From the NCBI RefSeq assembly GCF_008329705.1, contig NZ_VTSX01000034.1, forward strand, positions 1 through 32,197: a stretch of 32,197 nt of DNA, given 5' to 3'. Made by a program: the position numbers and the translations under genes. The DNA comes from Chryseobacterium sp. SN22. Its GTDB lineage: Bacteria; Bacteroidota; Bacteroidia; Flavobacteriales; Weeksellaceae. Below, in pieces: positions 1 through 8,369 of the stretch. Every line of letters starts with the position of its first letter. The stretch's first letter is position 1. The notes beneath the pieces are model-generated. The model ran no database searches and was not told the DNA's origin. It saw only the letters and a program-made list of their open reading frames with translations.

Positions 1-38
1 TAATTATTTCCAGGCTTATTTTTTATGAAAAATTTATT

Positions 39-392
39 TTAAGAATTTCCGATTTCTTCTTTCGCTTTTTTCGTCAGTGATTTGTAAATGAGTTCATATG
101 AATGATCGATCATTTCAAAAATCAACTCTCTTTTTAAGCCGTCTAACAATAAGGAATTCCAGTGGGTTTTGTTCATGTGATAGGCTCCGGTAATCTGCGG
201 ATATTGCTCACGGAGCTCGCTGCTCCATTCCGGATCTGTTTTCACAGAGATTTGCAGCGGCTGCCTTTCCAGGGACATCAGCAGAAACATTTTTGTTCCT
301 ACTTTCATCACCAGTGTTTCATTGTCGAAAGGAAAGCTTTCAGTTACTCCTTTTTTGGCCAGGCAATAGTCTAAGATTTCGTTGGCATCCAT
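39..392 (-). CDS. MmcQ/YjbR family DNA-binding-like protein
   Basis: A 117-residue cytoplasmic protein of the MmcQ/YjbR (CyaY-like fold) family. The opening resembles the family pattern (an N-terminal helix, then 'ESFPFDNETLVMKVGTKMF' around residues 18-36), followed by the typical 'PLQISVKTDP' strand and 'GAYHMNKTHWNSL' near the centre, ending in a helix at about residues 89-110. Length is normal for the family. Members are often annotated as DNA-binding because of the double-wing fold, but a precise role is not established. It stands alone at the left edge, reading away from the divergent oxidoreductase gene at 523. No signal peptide or membrane segment is visible. The family call is firm; the function is not known. 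Confidence 0.85.
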   Translation of the reverse strand: MDANEILDYCLAKKGVTESFPFDNETLVMKVGTKMFLLMSLERQPLQISVKTDPEWSSELREQYPQITGAYHMNKTHWNSLLLDGLKRELIFEMIDHSYELIYKSLTKKAKEEIGNS

Positions 393-522
393 ATTTTGAA
401 TAATAAGTAATGGCTAATTAATTATGGGTAATAAATGATTTGTGAGAGGTAATATTTTTTACTTCAGGTCAAATTTAGTAAATTTAAGAAAGAAACATCA
501 TTCACCTTAAATTTCAATTAGT

Positions 523-1179
523 ATGAAAGCTTTAGTTATCGGTGCTACGGGTGCCACAGGAAAAGATTTGGTCAATCAGCTGCTTCAGGATCAGGATTTC
601 GATGAGATTAAAGTTTTTGTAAGAAAACCGATTGAAATTCAGAATGGTAAGCTGAAGGTGCATGTAGTGGATTTCGAAAAGCCGGAACAATGGAAAAATG
701 AAGTAAAAGGCGATGTTGCTTTTTCCTGTCTCGGCACGACTTTAAAAGCAGCCGGAAGCAAGGCAGCCCAACGTAAAGTCGATTTCGATTACCAGTATGA
801 ATTTGCAAAAGCGGCCAAAGAAAATAACGTGGACGATTATATTCTGGTTTCTTCATACGGCGCTGACCCAAAATCCAAAATTTTTTATTCACGGATGAAA
901 GGCGAGCTGGAAGAAGCGGTAAAGCAGCTGCATTTCAGCAAAATTACTATCTTCAAGCCGGGTATGCTGGAGCGGAAGGATTCCGACCGGCCGGGAGAAG
1001 TTTTAGGCAGCCGCATTATTAAGTTTGCCAACCGGTTGGGCTTACTGGAGAGCCAGAAACCGTTGCCTACAAGTGTTCTGGCCAAAGCCATGATTAATTC
1101 TTCTAAAATTAAAAGCAACGGCTATTCAAGCATTAAACTCGGAAATATTTTCTGTTTTGCAGAGAAAGGCAATGATTAA
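523..1179 (+). CDS. NAD(P)H-binding atypical short-chain oxidoreductase
   Basis: A 218-residue Rossmann-fold protein. The dinucleotide-binding glycine motif GATGATGKDL sits at residues 7-16, directly after the first beta strand. Further on there is 'SCLGTTLKAAGS' (about 69-80) and the active-site-like region 'VSSYGAD' followed by 'YSRMKGELE', which gives the YxxxK pair of atypical SDRs. It most resembles the small NAD(P)-binding group related to HTATIP2/TIP30 and YbjT-like proteins; the substrate cannot be told from sequence. It is one of the few plus-strand genes in the window. Its last 47 bases overlap, tail to tail, the end of the minus-strand ADP-ribosylglycohydrolase. No good -7 box was found upstream. 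Confidence 0.85.
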   Translation: MKALVIGATGATGKDLVNQLLQDQDFDEIKVFVRKPIEIQNGKLKVHVVDFEKPEQWKNEVKGDVAFSCLGTTLKAAGSKAAQRKVDFDYQYEFAKAAKENNVDDYILVSSYGADPKSKIFYSRMKGELEEAVKQLHFSKITIFKPGMLERKDSDRPGEVLGSRIIKFANRLGLLESQKPLPTSVLAKAMINSSKIKSNGYSSIKLGNIFCFAEKGND

Positions 1180-2087
1180 TTTCAGATATTTTAAGTTTTG
1201 TCTGATTGATAACCTGTCTGATCCATTCGTATTCAGGCAGATTTTGCAGTTTCAGAATGAGTGGATGAGGAATATTTTCAGTTCCAATCAATGCACCTGC
1301 GATTTGTCCTGCGATCGAAGCGTTTGTATCGGTATTGCCACCTGCACTGATAATTTGCCTGAACATTTCTTCTAAGCCTAAATCTAAAATCTTTGTTGAA
1401 CAATAAATAGCAAAAGGAACGGAATTCACTACAAAACCATTGGTTCCCAGTTGTGCCATTTCTGCAATCGATGAATTTGATCCCTTCTCATTAATTTGGA
1501 TTAATCTGTCTCTTACGCCTGTATCAGGTAGTTCAGGAATAATAAGATCCAGAAGATTATTATTGCCATTCCATTCTGAATACAGGATAGCTTTTATTGA
1601 TAAATAAACCGCTAAAGCACCGGCAAATGCTTCATCGTTTCTATGCGTGGCCCTACAGGCATCAAAAATATGCTGCCGGGTAACATCAGGGAAAAATGCG
1701 AAAGGAGCAATTCTCATTGCTCCGCCGTTTCCCGCGGCAAATTCTCCGGTCCTTCCAGCCTGGCTCCAATGGATTCCTGCTTCATTATCCAGAATTGCCT
1801 TAAGTGTAGAAGCCCCGATTCCTATTAATTTGTGGCTTCTGTAATATTCTGTAAATTTATTAATCAGATTCTCAGGAGTAATTACCCTCAGACAAAACTT
1901 CGCAGGTTGCCATGGTCATCTGCGTGTCATCCGTTATATACCAGCGCCTGGATCTGATTTTCTTTTCTCCCAAATAATAAATCTGCGAATCGTCGGTTTT
2001 AACTTCATTCTCATAGCTGCTCCCCCATGCATCTCCTATTGCTCCGCTGATGATACAAGATTCAAACCGATCCCAAAAGTTCATCAA
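1133..2087 (-). pseudogene. ADP-ribosylglycohydrolase family gene, single-base frameshift
   Basis: Both halves of a DraG-like ADP-ribosylglycohydrolase are present in different frames. The N-terminal part (from 2087) has 'SGAIGDAWGSSYENE' and the metal-binding 'TDDTQMTMAT', then stops at 1872-1874. The following frame continues the same protein without a start (T-P-E-N-L-I-N-K-F, then 'GIGASTLKAIL', 'GGAMRIAPFAF') to the C-terminal metal motif 'GGNTDTNASIAGQIAGA' and stops at 1133. Removing one G from the GGG at 1885-1887 (CCC on the plus strand) joins the two into one reading frame of about 317 residues, a normal family length. All metal-binding motifs survive, so this is either a very recent mutation or a sequencing error. 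It is the third gene of an operon, 6 bases behind the peroxidase. The enzyme would remove ADP-ribose from proteins or related substrates. Confidence 0.85.
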
Positions 2088-2093
2088 TACTAT

Positions 2094-2672
2094 TTATTTC
2101 AGATACTTTGTAATGGCTTGATCCGTAGGCTTGGTGGTGCTTACGAAAGAATCAACCAGTTTTCCGTTTTCGTCAATTAAGAATTTGGTAAAGTTCCAAA
2201 GGATGGTTGTGTTTTTCACACCGTTTAGTTCTTTCTCCGTTAAATATTTAAAAATAGGCGCTGTATCATTGCCTTTTACAGATACTTTGGCTGCCATTGG
2301 AAATGTTACCCCATAATTTTTCTGGCAGAAGGCACCGATTTCTTTATTGCTGCCCGGTTCCTGGCCGCCAAAGTTGTTTGCAGGAAAACCTACCACAACC
2401 AGTTTGTCTTTATAGTCTTCCGAAACTTTCTCAAGATCGGCATACTGAGGCGTAAATCCGCATTCCGAAGCGGTATTCACAATAAGGATTTTCTTCCCTT
2501 TAAAATCGGCAAAGTTGATCTGCTTTCCCTCTTCCAGGGCATCAACTTTGAAATCATATATTGATTTTCCCATAAGTTCATTGGTTTTGGTTTTGGATGC
2601 ATCGCTTTTCTTCTGGGCGCAGCTGTTGAAAAAAGCTACGACAGAAAGAAACATTAAAAACAATTTTTTCAT
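2094..2672 (-). CDS. Glutathione peroxidase family lipoprotein
   Basis: A 192-residue thioredoxin-fold peroxidase. The first 18 residues form a lipoprotein signal with Cys18 as the likely lipid-modified cysteine, so the enzyme is probably anchored to the membrane and faces the periplasm. The peroxidatic cysteine is Cys71 in 'NTASECGFTPQY', where animal enzymes carry selenocysteine. The conserved Gln is in 'NNFGGQEPGS' and the Trp-Asn-Phe block in 'TTILWNFTKFLID'. Such bacterial enzymes usually take electrons from thioredoxin rather than glutathione; that is family knowledge. It lies 22 bases after the LolA-like gene and 6 bases before the ADP-ribosylglycohydrolase, so the three are probably one transcript. 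Confidence 0.92.
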   Translation of the reverse strand: MKKLFLMFLSVVAFFNSCAQKKSDASKTKTNELMGKSIYDFKVDALEEGKQINFADFKGKKILIVNTASECGFTPQYADLEKVSEDYKDKLVVVGFPANNFGGQEPGSNKEIGAFCQKNYGVTFPMAAKVSVKGNDTAPIFKYLTEKELNGVKNTTILWNFTKFLIDENGKLVDSFVSTTKPTDQAITKYLK

Positions 2673-2694
2673 AATTTAATTTAATTCTTTTTGA

Positions 2695-3357
2695 TTAAAA
2701 TTTGAAGGTATTGGCCGGAAATACTTTATTGATATCGATCCTGTTGATCAGCATAACATAATCGCCGTCTTTTTTGGTGCTTGAAGACTCTATTCGGAAA
2801 GGCATGGACAGATTCCCGATTTTTTTATAATCAGAATATACAAGCGTTTCATCTTTTTTTACTTCTTTCAGCAGCATATAGCTCCTTGTATCGAAATAAT
2901 AGATGTTTTTATTGACATTTTTCGTCAGTTCCACTTTATGGCAGTAAATGTTTCCTATCTTTTCTTTTCCGAGGTATTTTGCTTCAAAACCTTTGTTTTC
3001 CCAGTCGATAAAATCATTGTCGAAACTTTCCGGAACATATTCGGCGTATTCCTGGACTTTGTTGGTTGCATAATTCATTGCATAACCTTTCGATCCGTCG
3101 TAGCCTTCAATCGCCGTATCTTTTCCTCCAATGGTAATTACGGTTTTGGTAAGATTCGGGCGTTGCTGGTAGATTTTGATCGGGTATTCGTCTTTCACAC
3201 CCAGAATTACTTTTCCCTGAAGCAGTACGGAATTCAGCAGTTTCCAATTGGTGAGTCCTCCGGAAAGTTCGATATTTTTATCAATAATTTCTTTTGCCGT
3301 CTGAGCCAAACATAATTGGGAGCATACCAGGATAAATGCTAACAGTAATTTCTTCAT
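2695..3357 (-). CDS. Exported LolA-like protein (unknown function)
   Basis: A 220-residue protein with a clear signal peptide (MKKLLLAFILVCSQLCLAQ, cleavage after about residue 19). The mature part reads as a run of beta strands: 'NSVLLQGKVILGV', 'LTKTVITIGG', 'IEGYDGSKGYAM', 'YCHKVELTKNVNKNIYYFD', 'LKEVKKDETLVYSDYKKIGNLSMPFRIE'. This is the pattern of the LolA/LolB-like half-barrel seen in Bacteroidetes outer-membrane lipoprotein-sorting relatives. The 'YYFD..SYMLLKEV' and 'DYKKIGNLSMPFRIE' pair is typical of that group. It is the first gene of the operon with the glutathione peroxidase, and a good -7 box (TATATTTG) lies 19 bases upstream. The exact role is unknown. Confidence 0.75.
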   Translation of the reverse strand: MKKLLLAFILVCSQLCLAQTAKEIIDKNIELSGGLTNWKLLNSVLLQGKVILGVKDEYPIKIYQQRPNLTKTVITIGGKDTAIEGYDGSKGYAMNYATNKVQEYAEYVPESFDNDFIDWENKGFEAKYLGKEKIGNIYCHKVELTKNVNKNIYYFDTRSYMLLKEVKKDETLVYSDYKKIGNLSMPFRIESSSTKKDGDYVMLINRIDINKVFPANTFKF

Positions 3358-3375
3358 TAATACTTTTTATAAATT

Positions 3376-3383
3376 CAAATATA
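3376..3383 (-). promoter_or_regulatory. Bacteroidetes -7 box (TATATTTG) for the LolA-like/peroxidase operon
   Basis: On the minus strand the sequence TATATTTG fits the Bacteroidetes -7 consensus TAnnTTTG and ends 18 bases before the start codon at 3357. No clear TTG -33 element is present at the usual distance; the area upstream is T-rich. Confidence 0.55.
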
Positions 3384-3447
3384 AGGCTTTTTTAATTTGA
3401 AAAAAGGAGACCCCTATCACATTTCAAAATTATCTATCGGCAAATTT

Positions 3448-4170
3448 TCAGATTAACTTTCTCGCTTTTTCGAGATCTTCCGGTGTATCGATTCCCACGC
3501 CGACAAAACTGGTTTCTATCATCTTGATTTTCATGCCGTATTCCAGGTAGCGGATGCATTCTATTTTTTCGGAAATTTCCAAAGGCTTCATTTCCAGTCT
3601 TGAAAACTGGATCAGCGCGTGTTTCCTGAAAGCGTAAACGCCGATGTGCTTAAAATAATCGACCTCATAAGAAATCTCCCGGTGAAAAGGAATAACGGAG
3701 CGGCTGAAGTATAATGCAAAACCGTTGTTATCGGTAATTACTTTTACATTGTTTGGGTTTTCGATTTCTTCTTTTTCATGAAGCTTTATTTTTAAGGAAG
3801 CCAGGGAAATTTCCTGGCTTTCATCATTCCGGAAAACTTCGATCAGCTGTTGCAGAGGCTCTAATTTTAAAAACGGTTCATCACCCTGCACATTGATCAC
3901 AATATCACAATCAATGTTCTGGACGGCTTCTGCGATCCGGTCGCTTCCCGTTTCATGCGGTCCGGTCATTACCGCTTTCCCGCCGTTGTTTACGATTTCA
4001 TTAAAAATAATTTCCGAATCGGTCGCGACAAAAACTTCATCAAACAGACCGGTTTCTTCTACATTTTGATAAGTTGTTGTAATAACGGTTTTTTCCCCTA
4101 ACATCTGCATCAGCTTGGCCGGAAAGCGGCTGGCTTCGTAACGTGCGGGTATTACTGCAATAATTTTCAT
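3448..4170 (-). CDS. kdsB: 3-deoxy-manno-octulosonate cytidylyltransferase (CMP-Kdo synthetase)
   Basis: A 240-residue cytosolic nucleotidyltransferase that activates Kdo with CTP to CMP-Kdo for the lipopolysaccharide inner core. The nucleotide-binding start 'IPARYEASRFPAKL' (7-20) is the family signature; 'VATDSEIIF' and 'MTGPHETGSDRIAEA' follow, then 'VINVQGDEPFL' which carries the metal/CTP-binding aspartate, and 'YFSRSVIPFHRE' and 'HIGVYAFRKHAL' further on. Length matches the family. The upstream membrane-protein gene runs in the same direction and, if its frameshift is repaired, ends only 22 bases before kdsB, which suggests co-transcription. Confidence 0.97.
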   Translation of the reverse strand: MKIIAVIPARYEASRFPAKLMQMLGEKTVITTTYQNVEETGLFDEVFVATDSEIIFNEIVNNGGKAVMTGPHETGSDRIAEAVQNIDCDIVINVQGDEPFLKLEPLQQLIEVFRNDESQEISLASLKIKLHEKEEIENPNNVKVITDNNGFALYFSRSVIPFHREISYEVDYFKHIGVYAFRKHALIQFSRLEMKPLEISEKIECIRYLEYGMKIKMIETSFVGVGIDTPEDLEKARKLI

Positions 4171-4278
4171 TTTACAAAATATTGATGATGATTTATTTTA
4201 AATAATGTACTAAAAATATAATTCCGTAGATCCATGAAATATACAGGAATGAATAAAAGAATCCAAAACCGAAACTTT

Positions 4279-4788
4279 TTAATATGTTTCCTTTACAATA
4301 CCTTGAATTTTAAACACCAAACGCAAAGCCCGGAAAAAAATCCAGTATAATGTAGCGGTAAACAGCAAAATAACAATCCAAAAGAAAACACCTAAAAAGT
4401 AAAGAAGAAAAACAAGCACAACTGAAAATAAAATCCATAAGATGACGGAAAAAATCAATTCTCCACATCCTGCTTCTCCTCCGAAACTGATATCCGGCAA
4501 ATCGAAACTGTCAACTTTTGGCCGCTTCTTTTTGTATTCTGTTATTTTCTCCCGATTTACGATAGGCCCTATATTATCTTTTAGTTTTAGACCGTAGTAA
4601 AGTCCCAAACTGATAAACAAAAATAGGACAGCTGCTAAAATAGATGTTGATAAAATAGAATTCTGAAACAAGGACCGATGAGAACCGACTCCTGAAATCC
4701 AGACGCTCAAAACAACAAGTGTAACAATTACCACCGTAGAATAGCTCAGAAACCGGGTTTCAAGAAAATATCTTTGCAGAATCTTCAT
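4279..4788 (-). CDS. Membrane protein of unknown function, probably truncated by a frameshift
   Basis: I place the start at the ATG at 4788, which has GGAAG 5 bases upstream; an ATG 42 bases earlier would add a leader (MLHCYIFKLLHWKN) that reads as spacer DNA. The 169-residue protein has two N-terminal membrane helices (about 15-35 and 44-67), a hydrophilic middle with 'FGGEAGCGE', and a long hydrophobic stretch of two helices near 115-155. No family was recognised. It stops at 4279, but the next frame continues with a good membrane helix (FGFGFFYSFLYISWIYGIIF) to a stop at 4193. One extra A in the TTTT (plus strand) at 4308-4311 would join them, giving about 199 residues. Confidence 0.6.
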   Translation of the reverse strand: MKILQRYFLETRFLSYSTVVIVTLVVLSVWISGVGSHRSLFQNSILSTSILAAVLFLFISLGLYYGLKLKDNIGPIVNREKITEYKKKRPKVDSFDLPDISFGGEAGCGELIFSVILWILFSVVLVFLLYFLGVFFWIVILLFTATLYWIFFRALRLVFKIQGIVKETY

Positions 4789-4873
4789 ATTCTTCCAATG
4801 TAACAATTTAAAAATATAACAGTGTAACAATTGGTAAACTGCTACACTGCTAAATAGGTATATTATATTTTTA

Positions 4874-6127
4874 TTATTTCAAAGCGTTCAAAGCATTTTC
4901 CAGCTTCGGCATCATGGCTGAAATTTCCCCGGTAGCCAAGCCACCAACAGAAGCTCTGAACCATGGCTCGGATTTTTCTTCTCCGAAAGCAGAGAAAGGA
5001 ACCAAAGCAACACCTGCTTCATTGATCAGATAGAACACCAGATCAGAAGAATTTCCGATTACCGCTCCGTCAGGTCTGGTCTTACCGATATAATCCAGTT
5101 TAATAGTAAGATAAAGCGCGCCCATCGGTTCGATGCTGTCCACGGCAAGACCTTTTCCCCTCAGATCCTGGATTCCTCCGTGAAGAACTTTCAGGCTGGT
5201 TTCCAGCTTCCCTTTGAAATCTTCAACGAAAGCATTTACTTCTTCCGGGTTTTCGTAATATTTTGCCGTCGCTTCCTGCTCCGGTTTCGGTGCCCAGGCA
5301 CCTACGTGCGTCAGAAGCGCTTTCATTTTATCCAGGATATGAGCCGGACCGAACCCCCAGCCTACACGCACTCCCGTAGCTGCCAGGCATTTGGAAATAC
5401 CGTCGATGTATACGGTATATTCCTTCATTTCAGCGAACAGGGATACCGGATCTACATGCTCTGCCCCGAAGGTAAGGTTAGAGTAGATCTGATCATACAT
5501 TAAGTACAATGGTTTTTCGTCTTCACTTCTTTTTTTGTTTTCTTCCAGGATCAGTTCGCAGATTTCCGAAAGCTGCTCTCTGGTGAACATCGTTCCGGTA
5601 GGGTTCAGCGGTGAACAAAGCGCTACCAGTACCGCTCCTGACAAATGAGGTCTCAGATCATCCGCCGTAGGAAGGAAATTATTTTCAGGCGTTGTTTTTA
5701 CTTCAACTGCATCGGCAGAAGTAAGGTAAGCATAGTGGTTATTGTTCCATGAAGGAATAGGATATACCACCTTGTCACCTTCATCAACGATGGTCTTGTA
5801 TACGGCATAGATCAAAGGCCTTGAACCGGCCGTGATCAGGATATCATTCGGAGAATAATCCAGGTTCCATCTTGTCTTTAAATCTTTGGAAACTTCTTTT
5901 CTTAAAGATAAAAGTCCGTTTGCAGGCGGATAATTTGTCAGGTTATTCTGATAAGCTTTCTGAATTTCCTCCTTCAGCTGGGCAGGAATAGGATAAATAT
6001 TTGAATTCAGATCCCCAATCGTAAGATTGGCAATCTCCGCTCCTTTTGCCTTTAGATCATTTACTTCATTACCAATTTTTACAATTTCAGAACCGATCAG
6101 GTTCGCCGCTAATTTTGAAACTTTCAC
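4874..6127 (-). CDS. PLP-dependent aminotransferase, class I fold
   Basis: A 417-residue fold-type I aminotransferase. The key residues are all visible: 'NYPPANG' (65-71), 'AGSRPLIYA' (100-108) at the cofactor phosphate site, Asn175 in 'SPLNPTGT', Asp212 and Tyr215 in 'YDQIYSNL', the PLP Schiff-base Lys246 in 'DGISKCLAATGVRVGW', and the substrate carboxylate-binding Arg392 in 'WFRASVGG'. These mark the aspartate/aromatic aminotransferase group; the exact amino acid used cannot be read off. It is cytosolic. Downstream genes run in the same direction but about 40 bases away; upstream, a decayed gene separates it from the phosphomutase, so it probably has its own promoter, although no TAnnTTTG box was found. 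Confidence 0.92.
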   Translation of the reverse strand: MKVSKLAANLIGSEIVKIGNEVNDLKAKGAEIANLTIGDLNSNIYPIPAQLKEEIQKAYQNNLTNYPPANGLLSLRKEVSKDLKTRWNLDYSPNDILITAGSRPLIYAVYKTIVDEGDKVVYPIPSWNNNHYAYLTSADAVEVKTTPENNFLPTADDLRPHLSGAVLVALCSPLNPTGTMFTREQLSEICELILEENKKRSEDEKPLYLMYDQIYSNLTFGAEHVDPVSLFAEMKEYTVYIDGISKCLAATGVRVGWGFGPAHILDKMKALLTHVGAWAPKPEQEATAKYYENPEEVNAFVEDFKGKLETSLKVLHGGIQDLRGKGLAVDSIEPMGALYLTIKLDYIGKTRPDGAVIGNSSDLVFYLINEAGVALVPFSAFGEEKSEPWFRASVGGLATGEISAMMPKLENALNALK

Positions 6128-6159
6128 TTTTACTTTTATTTATTGTTACTATATTAATA

Positions 6160-6179
6160 TTATAAGTTATTAATTATGA
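6160..6179 (+). repeat. Left arm of a perfect 20-bp inverted repeat
   Basis: TTATAAGTTATTAATTATGA at 6160-6179 is repeated exactly in inverted orientation at 6539-6558. The two arms enclose the decayed four-helix-bundle gene. Such a long exact inverted pair around a single small gene is not explained by transcription termination and looks like the borders of an inserted unit. Confidence 0.85.
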
Positions 6180-6180
6180 G

Positions 6181-6535
6181 TTATAAGTTTTTCTTACTTG
6201 TAATAATTATACTTCTTATTATTTTTAAAATCTCAGTCGCCGGATTTATAAGTCCGTCGAATTCTTCCTTGGTTATATAATCAGTAGCATATGACAGCTC
6301 AATTCAGTAGATTGATTCATCACATTCTTTTTGGGAAATGGATAGTTTATGAATAAAATCAGGCTTACTCTGAGCATTTAAGGGCTTCTCTGACATTGGC
6401 TCCAACAGAAGTGCCAGATCTTAAGAGTTACCTTGATGGAACATACTCCCTATTTTTTATGCTGAATTGCCTGTAAAATTTAACAATACTTACTGCAAAT
6501 TCGAAACTCTTTGTTTTAATAATACTGTTACTCAT
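6181..6535 (-). pseudogene. Decayed four-helix bundle protein (S23/TIGR02436-type)
   Basis: Reading from ATG at 6535 gives MSNSIIKTKSFEFAVSIVKF and on through 'LLRSGTSVGANVREAL' and 'KPDFIHKLSISQKECDESIY' to 'ATDYITKEEFDGLINP' and 'EILKIIRSI', stopping at 6181. This is the four-helix bundle protein family related to the S23 protein encoded by 23S rRNA intervening sequences. Three lesions break it: a TAA in place of a Gln codon before LLRSG, a one-base insertion in the AAA just after EAL, and a TGA in place of the Trp that normally follows ESIY. Restored, it is about 118 residues, the usual family length. It has no neighbours of related function and sits between two metabolic genes, enclosed by a 20-bp inverted repeat. 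Confidence 0.88.
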
Positions 6536-6538
6536 CAT

Positions 6539-6558
6539 TCATAATTAATAACTTATAA
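6539..6558 (-). repeat. Right arm of the perfect 20-bp inverted repeat
   Basis: The reverse complement of this stretch is identical to 6160-6179. It ends 7 bases before the stop codon of the phosphomutase and begins 3 bases upstream of the four-helix-bundle start codon. Confidence 0.85.
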
Positions 6559-6565
6559 CTTATTA

Positions 6566-8281
6566 TTATGTCAACTGAAGGTCATTTTTCACCCGGTTGA
6601 TTTTATCTTCCAATGATTTCTGTTGATCCCTGAAATCGGCTGCAGAAGCAAGATTTTCTTTTACCGAAATGTAGAATTTGATCTTCGGTTCTGTTCCGGA
6701 AGGCCTTACACAGACTTTTGTTCCGTCTTCGGTGTAATAGATCAAGACATTCGATGTCGGAATTTCGTTCATCACCAGTCTTTCATTTTTTGAAACGATG
6801 AAATTGGTTTGTTCTTTGAAATCCTTTACCTCTGCTACCGGCGAACCAGCCAATTGCTTCGGAGGGTTTTCGCGGAAATCTTTCATCATGTTCTGGATCT
6901 CTTCCGCCCCATCTCTTCCTTTTCGTACCAGGTTAACGAGACCTTCATAATACATTCCGGTTTCCTGGTAAATTTCGATCAGGTAATCGTACATGGTTCT
7001 TCCATTGGCTTTGCACCAAGCTGCGATTTCACAGGCAAGGACAATGCTTCCGCAGGAATCTTTATCACGAACGAAATCCCCCGTCATAAATCCGAAGCTT
7101 TCCTCTCCGCCACAGATGAACTTCTCCTTGCCTTCCACATCGCGGATCATTTTTCCGATCCACTTGAATCCGGTTAATCCTACTTTGCACTGTACACCGA
7201 ATTTCCGGGCAATATCAAAGAATATATCTGATGTTACAATCGTTGAACCGATGAATTCGTTTCCGGTAATCCGGCCCTGTTTTCTCCATTCGTTCAGGAT
7301 ATAATAGGTTAAGATCGCATTGGTCTGGTTTCCGTTTAACAATTCGATTTCACCATCCAGGTTTTTTACGGCAATTCCCAACCGGTCCCCGTCCGGATCC
7401 GTTCCGATCACGATATCGGCATTGGTAATCTTGGCAAGATCCATCGCCATTTCAAGGGCGGCCGGTTCTTCAGGGTTTGGGGAATCAACGGTCGGGAAAT
7501 TCCCGCTTGGGATCATCTGCTCCTTTACGAGGTCGATTTTCTTGAAACCTGCCTTTTCCAATGCTTTAGGAACAGTCGTATAAGTTGTTCCGTGGATGGA
7601 GGTAAAAACAATATTTAGATTTTCTTTTCCTACATTCTGATAGGTCGAATTTTCGATACAGGCATCGATATATACATCATCCTGCTCCTCTCCGATCCAT
7701 TCGATCAGATCATCGTTTCCCTGGGATTTAATCTCACTGAACTGAACTGCAAGAACTTCTGCAATAATCGCTTCATCATGTGGCGGAACAATCTGCGCGC
7801 CGTCATTCCAGTATACTTTATATCCGTTATATTCCGGCGGATTATGGGAAGCCGTTAAAACGATTCCTCCGTGGCAGTGTTTGTCTCTTACCGTGAAAGA
7901 CAATTCAGGCGTCGGACGATGGTCTTTGAAAAGCAATACTTTAATTCCGTTGGCGGTTAATACGTCCGCTACCAGTTTCCCGAATTCCTTAGAGTTATTT
8001 CTTACGTCATAAGCAATAGCCACTTTAATTTCTTCACCCGGAAACTGCTTTAACATATAGTTTGCAAGTCCCTGTGTTGCCTGGCCTAACGTGTATTTAT
8101 TTAAACGGTTGGTTCCTACGCCCATAATTCCTCTCATCCCTCCGGTTCCGAATTCCAGCGGTCTGTAAAAGGAGTCTTCCAGATCCGGCGAATTGCCGTC
8201 AATTAATAATTGTACCGCACTTCTTGTTTCTTCATCAAATGATTCGTGCAACCAAAGTTTTGCTTTTTCTAATGTTGTCAT
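6566..8281 (-). CDS. Phospho-sugar mutase (phosphoglucomutase/phosphomannomutase family)
   Basis: A 571-residue alpha-D-phosphohexomutase, cytosolic, interconverting sugar 1- and 6-phosphates. All four functional loops are present: the catalytic phosphoserine Ser145 in 'TASHNPPEYNGYK', the Mg-binding 'GTDPDGDRLG' (293-302), the sugar-binding 'GGEESFGF' (391-398), and the phosphate-binding 'RPSGTEPK' (526-533). Its length, and the start 'RPLEFGTGGMRG', fit the long PgcA/PGM2-like branch rather than the 450-residue ManB/GlmM types. Substrate preference (glucose, mannose or ribose phosphate) is not determined by sequence alone. A short spacer with a 'gatgatgggtgatggatgat' run precedes its start. 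Confidence 0.94.
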   Translation of the reverse strand: MTTLEKAKLWLHESFDEETRSAVQLLIDGNSPDLEDSFYRPLEFGTGGMRGIMGVGTNRLNKYTLGQATQGLANYMLKQFPGEEIKVAIAYDVRNNSKEFGKLVADVLTANGIKVLLFKDHRPTPELSFTVRDKHCHGGIVLTASHNPPEYNGYKVYWNDGAQIVPPHDEAIIAEVLAVQFSEIKSQGNDDLIEWIGEEQDDVYIDACIENSTYQNVGKENLNIVFTSIHGTTYTTVPKALEKAGFKKIDLVKEQMIPSGNFPTVDSPNPEEPAALEMAMDLAKITNADIVIGTDPDGDRLGIAVKNLDGEIELLNGNQTNAILTYYILNEWRKQGRITGNEFIGSTIVTSDIFFDIARKFGVQCKVGLTGFKWIGKMIRDVEGKEKFICGGEESFGFMTGDFVRDKDSCGSIVLACEIAAWCKANGRTMYDYLIEIYQETGMYYEGLVNLVRKGRDGAEEIQNMMKDFRENPPKQLAGSPVAEVKDFKEQTNFIVSKNERLVMNEIPTSNVLIYYTEDGTKVCVRPSGTEPKIKFYISVKENLASAADFRDQQKSLEDKINRVKNDLQLT

Positions 8282-8369
8282 ATTTGTATTTTGTCTAGTT
8301 TATTGTAGGATGATGGGTGATGGATGATTAAAATTTCTAACGCCGCTCAAGCCTTATTGTTTATTATTT

